From the NCBI GenBank assembly GCA_037968495.1, contig JBBKVP010000041.1, positions 1 to 12,372 of the forward strand: a stretch of 12,372 nt of DNA. Direction: 5' to 3'. Under the pieces are notes generated by a model that ran no database searches, was not told the origin of the DNA, and worked only from the letters and a program-made list of their open reading frames with translations. This stretch comes from Aestuarierythrobacter sp037968495. GTDB taxonomy: Bacteria > Pseudomonadota > Alphaproteobacteria > Sphingomonadales > Sphingomonadaceae. The translations under genes and the position numbers were made by a program. Shown here piece by piece: positions 5,953 to 11,514 of this stretch. Position 1 is the first letter of the stretch, and each line of letters begins with the position of its first letter.

Positions 5953-6854
5953 GCCTGAATAACATCGCCATCATTGGTCTCGGCCTGCTTGGCGGTTCAT
6001 TGGGACTAGCTATCAAGGAGCGCTTGCCTGACGCAAAGACGACCGGATTCGACCGCGATCCCGATGTGCGGAAACGCGCCGGGGAGCTGGGCTTAGTCGG
6101 GACCGTCGCCGAAACTGCTAGCGAGGCTGTGAGCGATGCAGATCTAGTCATCTTATGCGTGCCTGTTGGCGCAATGGGCGCAGCCGCCGCCGAACTCGCG
6201 GACGCGTTGAAACCCGGTGCAATCGTCAGCGATGTAGGCTCTTCCAAGGCCAGCGTGAGCAAAGCCTTGGCCGAGGCATTGCCCGGCGCAACCGTAATAC
6301 CCGCCCACCCTGTCGCGGGCACGGAACGCAGCGGCCCGGATGCCGGATTCGCCACATTATTCGAAGGCCGCTGGTGCATTCTGACACCTCCCGGTGGAGC
6401 GGACGAAACTGCGACCGCCAGCCTGCGGAGTTTCTGGGAAGCGCTCGGCTCAACGGTCGAGATTATGGACGCAGAACATCATGATTTGGTTCTCGCCGTA
6501 ACGAGCCATATTCCTCACCTTATCGCTTACACAATTGTCGGCACAGCCTCCGATCTTGAGGATGTAACGCAAGGCGAGGTGATCAAATACTCAGCCGGCG
6601 GATTCCGCGATTTCACTCGCATCGCTGCGTCAGACCCTACCATGTGGCGCGACGTATTCCTCTCAAACCGCGAGGCTGTTCTGGAGGTACTCGGGCGTTT
6701 TTCAGAGGACCTAACGGCGCTGCAGCGCGCGATCAGATCCGGCGACGGAGACACATTGTTCGACCTGTTCACGCGCACCCGCGACATTCGCCGCTCGATC
6801 ATTGATATGGGTCAGGATGATGCCGAACCCGATTTCGGGCGCAAACACGACTAA
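5949..6854 (+). CDS. tyrA: Prephenate/arogenate (cyclohexadienyl) dehydrogenase TyrA
   Basis: A 301-residue oxidoreductase that decarboxylates prephenate and/or arogenate towards tyrosine. The Rossmann fingerprint GLGLLGG (10-16) is followed by Asp35 in GFDRDPD at the end of strand 2, which favours NAD+ over NADP+. Catalytic-region motifs are SDVGSSK (94-100), AHPVAGTERSG (119-129), SHIPHLIAY (186-194) and GGFRDFTRIA (217-226). The protein ends soon after the dehydrogenase domain with no ACT regulatory domain, so tyrosine feedback through ACT is not expected. Start GTG 5949 overlaps the hisC stop (GTGA), with GGAG (5937-5940) 8 bases before it, so coupled translation is likely. Its stop overlaps the convergent plsC-like gene by 4 bp, leaving no room for a terminator between them. 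Confidence 0.93.
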   Translation: MSLNNIAIIGLGLLGGSLGLAIKERLPDAKTTGFDRDPDVRKRAGELGLVGTVAETASEAVSDADLVILCVPVGAMGAAAAELADALKPGAIVSDVGSSKASVSKALAEALPGATVIPAHPVAGTERSGPDAGFATLFEGRWCILTPPGGADETATASLRSFWEALGSTVEIMDAEHHDLVLAVTSHIPHLIAYTIVGTASDLEDVTQGEVIKYSAGGFRDFTRIAASDPTMWRDVFLSNREAVLEVLGRFSEDLTALQRAIRSGDGDTLFDLFTRTRDIRRSIIDMGQDDAEPDFGRKHD

Positions 6855-7543
6855 TCGTTGAGCGCGTTTATCGCCTCATGCACCCGCCGCTCGGCTTCGG
6901 CGCGGGGAAGGCCCGGTTCGATAATCTCGCCAAAGCGGATGGTGATTGTACCAGAACGCTTCCAGAACCGGTGATACAGTTCCCCGCTGTTCACAGCGAC
7001 AGGGATCACCCGCACGCCGATCATTTTATATAGTCCGGCAAAACCGGCCTGCAGCGGCGGCCGCGAGCCATGCCGCACACGTGTACCCTCTGGGAAGATA
7101 ATCATGGGGCGACCATCGGCGGCAAAGCCCTTCGCCTCAGTGATCATCCGGCGAAGCATGCCCGCTCCTTGATCCCGTGCAACGGCAACCGAACCATAGG
7201 CGTTGGCAATGCGCCCCCATCCCGGAATGCGGTATAGTTCTTCCTTAGCAAAGGGCACCGGCCCATCGAAGATGTGGGGCAAGTCGATCGCCTCAAAGAA
7301 GCTTTCATGCTTGAATGCGTAAAGCGCAGCGCCCTCGACCGGACTGCCTTCTTGCACCACCTGGATGCCCAGCAACCAGCGGCAGCACCAGCGGTGCCAG
7401 TTTGACCAAGTATCCGCCGCTGAACGGGCAATCTGGGGATTGAATATACTACCCAAGCCGCCGCCCATCACCATCACCGCCGCCACGCTGTAGAAGAGCA
7501 GATAGAAGGCAATATTGCGCAGGATAGTAGCCAGCATCTTCAT
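6851..7543 (-). CDS. PlsC-type 1-acyl-glycerol-3-phosphate acyltransferase
   Basis: A 230-residue LPLAT-family acyltransferase, expected to esterify position 2 of lysophosphatidic acid at the inner membrane. Numbered from the longest frame (GTG 7552, 233 residues), a membrane anchor lies at about 10-35. Motif I is KHESFFEAID (81-90), with His82 and Glu87 where the classic motif has HX4D. YGSVAVAR (119-126) sits at motif II, IIFPEGTRVRHG (151-162) is motif III, and VIPVAVNSGE (182-191) corresponds to motif IV. I chose ATG 7543 because it overlaps the upstream stop as ATGA, like the other junctions in this string. The substrate could be another lysophospholipid. It is the last gene of the ftsE-ftsX-ydcF-plsC unit. 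Confidence 0.88.
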   Translation of the reverse strand: MKMLATILRNIAFYLLFYSVAAVMVMGGGLGSIFNPQIARSAADTWSNWHRWCCRWLLGIQVVQEGSPVEGAALYAFKHESFFEAIDLPHIFDGPVPFAKEELYRIPGWGRIANAYGSVAVARDQGAGMLRRMITEAKGFAADGRPMIIFPEGTRVRHGSRPPLQAGFAGLYKMIGVRVIPVAVNSGELYHRFWKRSGTITIRFGEIIEPGLPRAEAERRVHEAINALND

Positions 7544-8070
7544 CCGGGCCACATCCGCGACAAGGTACTGATAATCAGCTTATTATATTCGAGGAACATC
7601 GTTCTGAGGGATGGCTCCGATGACACAGAGTCCTCGATGAAGGTCACGCTGTCCGGTAATACGCTATCAAGTTCTCCCGATGCGCGGCGCATGTGCCAGT
7701 CGGTTGTTACCAGCCGCAGGGACTTCACATCATGTTGTTCGATCCAGGACGCCGTTTCGAGCGCATTTGTATAAGTATCGACCGCTGCGAAACCCAGGGT
7801 GATACAGCAATCCATTTGCTCCATTGGAACATCATATTTGGCAGCTAACTCGCCCGGTTTCACCTCAGGATCCACGCCGGTAATGAGCATCTTTTCGGCC
7901 AGTCCGCTGTCCAAGACTTCCAGGCCCCGCGCGATCCGGCCTTTGCCCCCTGTCGGGACTACAACCGCATCGGTCTTTTCACCCTCAAGCGGCTGCGGCA
8001 GCGCGAAGATAAACCACGCGAAACCCAGCAACCAGACCATCAGGATCAGGGCGAGGCCGCGGCGCATCAT
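7540..8070 (-). CDS. YdcF/SanA-like DUF218 membrane protein
   Basis: A 176-residue DUF218 protein. Residues 5-24 form a single N-terminal membrane segment with MRR before it, so the C-terminal domain should face the periplasm. The domain shows DAVVVPTGGKGRIARGLEVL (34-53), LITGVDPE (62-69), the conserved block VDTYTNALETASWI (97-110) and RLVTTDWHMRRA (119-130), with the usual acidic and His/Arg residues of the family. DUF218 proteins (E. coli YdcF, SanA, ElyC relatives) are linked to envelope integrity, but no reaction is established for most. ATG 8070 overlaps the ftsX stop as ATGA, with ATG 8067 as a second possible start. Its stop overlaps the plsC-like gene. Context supports an envelope role. 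Confidence 0.85.
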   Translation of the reverse strand: MMRRGLALILMVWLLGFAWFIFALPQPLEGEKTDAVVVPTGGKGRIARGLEVLDSGLAEKMLITGVDPEVKPGELAAKYDVPMEQMDCCITLGFAAVDTYTNALETASWIEQHDVKSLRLVTTDWHMRRASGELDSVLPDSVTFIEDSVSSEPSLRTMFLEYNKLIISTLSRMWPG

Positions 8071-8999
8071 AGCATGCGCCTCAACGCGGCAAGCACGGTT
8101 ATCCGTGCAGTCAACATGGCCAGAAGTACGCCGCCTAGCGGGATTGAAATAATGAGCGCCCAGTCGATCAGGCCGAGCCCGCCGCCTGCAACCATACCGG
8201 AACCCAGCGCGGCAAAGCGGTTGCCAATGACCACTATGGCAACAAGGCCGAGCACCAATCCAACCGCTCCGCCGACCGCCGCATCAACGGCTATCGAACG
8301 TTGGAAAATGCGCGCGATCTGGCTGTCTGTGCCGCCCAGCAGGTGCACGATCTCGATAGTCTCGCTGTTGCTGCCTAGCGCACTGCGCGCGGCCAACCAC
8401 ACGGCGGCGGCACTGGTCAGCGCAAGCAACATAACCAAACCAATCGCGAGCCATTGGAGTGAAGCGATGGCCTCAAACACCGGGCCAAGCCAGCTGGCCT
8501 GAGCGTCTATCCGCGCGGCCGGAACGGGGGCCGCGAGCGCCGCCTTTAGCCGGCTCAATCGGTCATCGGTAATTGGCCCTGACATTCTGATATCGATCAG
8601 GGCCGGAACCGGTACGGCTTCATTGTCGGCGCCCACACCCAGCCAAGGCTCAAGCAGCGCGTCAAGCTCCTCCTCAGGTACCAAGCGAACCGATGCTACG
8701 CCGTCGATGGCGACCAAGACGTCCACTGCTGCTGCTGCTTGCCGCGCCCGCTCTTGCGGATCGGCCTCCATAATCTGCACCGTCGCGCCGCCCGCCAGTT
8801 CAGCGCGGGCTGCACTGGCCAGATTGCTCAGCGCGAGGCCGCCCGCAGCTGCGATCACGGTCAGCGCAATCATGATCGCAATAACCCACGGCATAGGGCC
8901 GCCAAGCCGCGCCTGCGGCACAAGCTCAGAGGCTTTCTCGCCCTTAAACCTGGCGAGACCCTGCCGCGCGGCTGGACCTGTGGCTGGCGGCTTTTTCAT
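8067..8999 (-). CDS. ftsX: Cell-division ABC transporter permease FtsX
   Basis: A 310-residue integral membrane partner of FtsE. The layout is a basic cytoplasmic N-terminus (1-35, many Lys/Arg), TM1 (about 36-59), a periplasmic domain (about 60-180), then three more segments (about 182-204, 237-258 and 278-305). NSETIEIVHLLGGTDSQIAR (211-230), between TM2 and TM3, is the coupling-helix region expected to contact FtsE. FtsEX does not import a substrate; it signals to periplasmic peptidoglycan hydrolases, often through an EnvC-like adaptor, and no such adaptor is encoded in this window. ATG 8999 overlaps the ftsE stop by 4 bp. The call rests on four-TM topology, the EIEIxHLxG motif and position after ftsE. 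Confidence 0.92.
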   Translation of the reverse strand: MKKPPATGPAARQGLARFKGEKASELVPQARLGGPMPWVIAIMIALTVIAAAGGLALSNLASAARAELAGGATVQIMEADPQERARQAAAAVDVLVAIDGVASVRLVPEEELDALLEPWLGVGADNEAVPVPALIDIRMSGPITDDRLSRLKAALAAPVPAARIDAQASWLGPVFEAIASLQWLAIGLVMLLALTSAAAVWLAARSALGSNSETIEIVHLLGGTDSQIARIFQRSIAVDAAVGGAVGLVLGLVAIVVIGNRFAALGSGMVAGGGLGLIDWALIISIPLGGVLLAMLTARITVLAALRRML

Positions 9000-9730
9000 A
9001 CCGGCTTACGCCCCACGCTGCCGCGGCCCGGAGGGTAACGCAGCATGCCGGTGGGGTCGGAAAGCCGCCCCTTATCCAGCCGCATAATTATCGAATCGGG
9101 CACTTTCTTCAGCAGGTGCACATCGTGGGTCGCGACAACCACAGTTGTGCCAAGGCGGTTGAGCGATTCAAACAGGCGGAGGAGCTTAAGCGCCATATCA
9201 GGATCGACGTTGCCGGTTGGCTCGTCAGCGACCAGCAGTTCTGGCCGTCCGATCACAGCGCGGGCAATGGCAACGCGCTGCTGTTCCCCGCCTGATAGCG
9301 TCGCAGGCCGTGCATCAGCACGGTGGGTTAGTCCAACCCAGTCGAGCATATCGGCAACCGGCTTGCGCAAATCAGCCTCGGGTACACCGGAAACACGCAA
9401 GGGCAGCGCGACATTATCAAACGCAGATAGATGTTCGACCAGCCGGAAATCTTGGAAAACCACGCCCAGCCGCCGCCGGAAGCCCGGCAGGCGAGTGCGC
9501 GGCATCGTAATAATCTCGGTCCCGAACATGCGGATCATTCCGCGTGAAGGGCGCTGCGCGAGATACAGCATCTTCAGCAGCGAGGTCTTGCCCGCCCCGC
9601 TGGCACCGGTGAGGAAATAGAAACTGCCGGGGTAAAGCGTGAACGAAACATCGCTCAAGACTTCTTTGCCCGAACCGTATCTCAGCCCGACATTGTCGAA
9701 CTGCACAACATCGCCCTCCGCCCCGCTCAT
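8996..9730 (-). CDS. ftsE: Cell-division ATP-binding protein FtsE
   Basis: A 244-residue ABC ATPase. Walker A is TGASGAGKTS (41-50), the Q-loop is Q93 in VVFQDF, and the signature is LSGGEQQR (145-152). Walker B is ELLVADEP (164-171) with catalytic Glu170, and the switch His202 is in ATHDVHLL. VSFTLYPGSFYFLTGASGAG (28-47) is typical of FtsE. About 20 residues at the C-terminus (RYPPGRGSVGRKPV at the end) extend past the core; short basic tails like this vary between species. FtsE powers FtsX at the division septum. ATG 9730 has no strong ribosome site. It heads the ftsE-ftsX-ydcF-plsC string and is divergent from the zinc-ribbon gene, so a promoter should lie in 9731-9885. Confidence 0.95.
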   Translation of the reverse strand: MSGAEGDVVQFDNVGLRYGSGKEVLSDVSFTLYPGSFYFLTGASGAGKTSLLKMLYLAQRPSRGMIRMFGTEIITMPRTRLPGFRRRLGVVFQDFRLVEHLSAFDNVALPLRVSGVPEADLRKPVADMLDWVGLTHRADARPATLSGGEQQRVAIARAVIGRPELLVADEPTGNVDPDMALKLLRLFESLNRLGTTVVVATHDVHLLKKVPDSIIMRLDKGRLSDPTGMLRYPPGRGSVGRKPV

Positions 9731-9885
9731 GAAGCCAGCCGCGTTCGGGCAGAAAAGGGAGGGGTGCAGAGCATGTACTTCGCCCTATAGCGGCGCTTCG
9801 CTGGGGAAAAAACCCATTGCGGGCCTCTACCCACGTTCAAGACGCCTTGTTGCCAATTCATGACACGCCTAGGGTCGTCTACGAT
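9731..9885. promoter_or_regulatory. Divergent control region between ftsE and the zinc-ribbon gene
   Basis: This 155-bp gap must drive both directions. Towards the zinc-ribbon gene, TTGTTG (9847-9852) and TAGGGT (9870-9875) are 17 bases apart and could be a -35/-10 pair, starting RNA only a few bases before ATG 9886. Towards ftsE, CTATAG near 9785-9790 is a -10-like word without a clear -35. A short palindrome TGGGG-A6-CCCA lies at 9802-9816. Matches are weak; the region is assigned mainly by position. Confidence 0.35.
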
Positions 9886-10713
9886 ATGATCATCGCATGC
9901 CCAGCTTGCGCGACGCGCTACGTCGTCCCCGACAGCGCCATTGGGGTGGAAGGTCGCACCGTGCGCTGCGCGAAATGCCGCCATAGCTGGTTTCAAGATA
10001 GCACCCCGTTAGACCTTCCTGATGAAGCACCTGCGCTAGCGCCCAAACCGACTGCGCCGCCTAATCCGGAACCGGACGCAACACCAGAGCCCGAAGTCGC
10101 TGAGCCTGCGGTCGAAGAAGAAGTGGCCGCAGCGTCCGAGCTAGCACGCCCCTCAATTGATATCCGGCCAGAAGTGCAGGAAGATGAGCCGCCATTGGCG
10201 AGCACTATTCCGTCTCCGCCGCCGGTCATGGAATCCTACGAAAACGAGCATTCGCACTTCGATTCTGAACCGCCATTCCGCGCACGCCGTAATCCGCTGA
10301 AATTTTGGACTGCCGCTGCAGCCGTATTCGCCTTCATCGCGCTCGGTACGATTGCTGCGGTCAGCTATTGGGGGCTGCCGGAATGGGTGCCCGTCAGCCG
10401 TCCTACATTTGCCGCGCAGCAACCTGATCTCGTGCTCGACTTCCCCGGCGATAAGCAGGATCGCCGCACGCTGCCCAATGGCACAGAGTTCTTTGGCGCT
10501 AGCGGGACGGTCACCAATGTCGGGCGCGAGGCCCATGCATTGCCGCCAATCCTGATCGTCCTACGCGATGGGCGTGAGCGGATCGTTTACGAATGGGAAG
10601 TAGCCCCTCCGCAAGCGAGCCTCGCACCGGGCGAAAGCGTAACTGTCAATGAAGCCGTTACAGACGTGCCGCGCTCGGCCAAGTTTGCCGACATTGGCTG
10701 GAAACCGCAGTAA
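9886..10713 (+). CDS. MJ0042-type zinc-ribbon, single-pass membrane protein
   Basis: A 275-residue protein. The N-terminal MJ0042 zinc ribbon has C5-x2-C8 and C28-x2-C31, in CPACATRYVVPD and GRTVRCAKCRHSW. A long acidic, proline-rich linker (about 40-130) is low in complexity. A basic patch RARRNPLKF (132-140) precedes one membrane segment (about 140-161). A C-terminal domain (about 175-275), ending SAKFADIGWKPQ, resembles the DUF3426-like domain found after such ribbons. The topology should put the ribbon in the cytoplasm and the C-domain in the periplasm. I chose ATG 9886 because the ribbon begins at once; an in-frame TTG at 9817 would add 23 unrelated residues. The function is not established. 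Divergence from ftsE makes an envelope-linked role possible. Confidence 0.85.
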   Translation: MIIACPACATRYVVPDSAIGVEGRTVRCAKCRHSWFQDSTPLDLPDEAPALAPKPTAPPNPEPDATPEPEVAEPAVEEEVAAASELARPSIDIRPEVQEDEPPLASTIPSPPPVMESYENEHSHFDSEPPFRARRNPLKFWTAAAAVFAFIALGTIAAVSYWGLPEWVPVSRPTFAAQQPDLVLDFPGDKQDRRTLPNGTEFFGASGTVTNVGREAHALPPILIVLRDGRERIVYEWEVAPPQASLAPGESVTVNEAVTDVPRSAKFADIGWKPQ

Positions 10714-10723
10714 ATTTAAAAAC

Positions 10724-10933
10724 TCAGTGAAATTCGATGTAAGTCGTGCCTTCCGGTGATTTACGCGGGCTGGTGCGGTGCTCACTGTGCTTGCCCGGCC
10801 TATCGAAGTCGATCCGCTCAGCAGCAAGGATGGTCGCGCTGGCCTGAGCAGTCACCACAGCACGCGGTGCTTCCGGTTCTACCACCGCAGTGCCAGGCGA
10901 GGACATCAACAGTAGGGCAACGGCAAAGCTCAT
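10724..10933 (-). CDS. Small putative exported protein, unknown function
   Basis: A 69-residue frame whose first 16 residues are hydrophobic (MSFAVALLLMSSPGTA), compatible with a signal peptide, followed by a small polar domain ending TYIEFH. ATG 10933 is preceded by GGAAAGG (10947-10941) with 7 bases between, a strong ribosome site. Read further upstream the frame continues as IRRKGLG before a stop at 10957-10955, with only a TTG (10939) and no ATG. The positive charges that a signal peptide usually needs therefore lie just outside the called start. The VTAQASATILAAERIDFDRP stretch recalls small secreted sphingomonad proteins from memory, but I cannot name a family. It converges on the zinc-ribbon gene with a 10-bp AT-rich gap. 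Confidence 0.6.
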   Translation of the reverse strand: MSFAVALLLMSSPGTAVVEPEAPRAVVTAQASATILAAERIDFDRPGKHSEHRTSPRKSPEGTTYIEFH

Positions 10934-11069
10934 GCCCAAACCTTTCCGCCTGATTCACCTTGTTCTCAAGCGATCCGGTAAGCCTGTCCCCGAGCGGGAC
11001 TGCAACGCCCCACTTTCTTACCCTCCATTCTTAATTACAATGAATCGCCGCGCGGCATCATCACGGCGC

Positions 11070-11097
11070 TTGCGGACCCCGAAACCCTTTGCTAGTG
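11070..11097 (+). promoter_or_regulatory. Candidate promoter of tRNA-Leu
   Basis: TTGCGG (11070-11075) and CTAGTG (11092-11097), or GCTAGT one base earlier, are 15-16 bases apart and lie about 47 bases before the tRNA. A -35/-10 pair at this distance fits a stable-RNA promoter. The hexamers are imperfect. A small inverted repeat, CAGGGC (11114-11119) with GCCCTG (11131-11136), lies in the transcribed leader. The rest of 10940-11069 shows nothing else I can support. Confidence 0.4.
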
Positions 11098-11144
11098 GCG
11101 CGCTCCTACCCCGCAGGGCCGCGTATGCACGCCCTGACCAGTGT

Positions 11145-11231
11145 GCGGTCGTGGCGGAACTGGTAGACGCGCAACGTTGAGGTCGTTGTGGCCGAAAGGC
11201 CGTGGAAGTTCGAGTCTTCTCGACCGCACCA
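11145..11231 (+). tRNA. tRNA-Leu, anticodon GAG
   Basis: An 87-base class II tRNA. Acceptor arms GCGGTCG (11145-11151) and CGACCGC (11221-11227) pair fully, followed by discriminator A and encoded CCA (11229-11231). The D stem is GCG/CGC around GAACTGGTAGA. The anticodon stem CAACG/CGTTG (11172-11176, 11184-11188) encloses TTGAGGT with anticodon GAG (11179-11181), reading CUC and CUU. The long variable arm GGCC-GAAA-GGCC (11190-11201) marks leucine. The T loop is TTCGAGT (11209-11215) between GGAAG and CTTCT. All arms are intact. tRNA 3' ends are frequent integration sites, and a recombinase gene lies about 280 bp downstream. Confidence 0.97.
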
Positions 11232-11285
11232 GACATAAACCATTGTTTTAACTGAATTTTATTCTCCGAGAGGGGGCCTAAATCC

Positions 11286-11394
11286 TCCCGACATTACGGG
11301 ACCTTAGCTGCGATGCGAGCAGCTAGACTGGAGACAAAAGCGTCTCCGCCTTCACCGTAGGGTGGGCAACTTGGCCCCGAGTCTCCACGGCCAA
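11286..11394. repeat. Cluster of small inverted repeats downstream of tRNA-Leu
   Basis: Five hairpins follow each other. TCCCG/CGGGA is at 11286-11301. TAGCTGC/GCAGCTA (7 bp) is at 11305-11325, and GGAGAC/GTCTCC at 11330-11347. CACC-GTAG-GGTG is at 11353-11364, and TTGGCC/GGCCAA at 11371-11394. GTCTCC recurs at 11381-11386, so the GGAGAC arm has two possible partners. Further right, AGGCCC (11401-11406) matches GGGCCT at 11439-11444 and 11471-11476. No convincing gene occupies 11232-11514. The structures could belong to a non-coding RNA, the recombinase 3' UTR or the end of a mobile element. Confidence 0.45.
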
Positions 11395-11514
11395 AAAACC
11401 AGGCCCCAGTTGCGTTGCTAGCGTGTTGGGCAGTTGTTGGGCCTTTGATCCAGAAACGTGCCAACAAAAAGGGCCTCCAGGGAGCCCCACTGCCTCCATA
11501 ATATCCAATCCCAG

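Noticed and set aside
8623..9087. A 154-residue plus-strand frame over the ftsX/ftsE junction
   Set aside because: It is rich in Ser, Ala and Pro, of low complexity, and antisense to FtsX and FtsE, which carry firm family motifs.
9045..9620. A 191-residue plus-strand frame opposite ftsE
   Set aside because: It is antisense to the full set of ABC ATPase motifs, with a Ser/Arg-rich composition typical of a shadow frame.
11018..11236. A 72-residue minus-strand frame over the tRNA
   Set aside because: It reads through an intact tRNA gene on the other strand. Predicted proteins of this kind are common tRNA artefacts.
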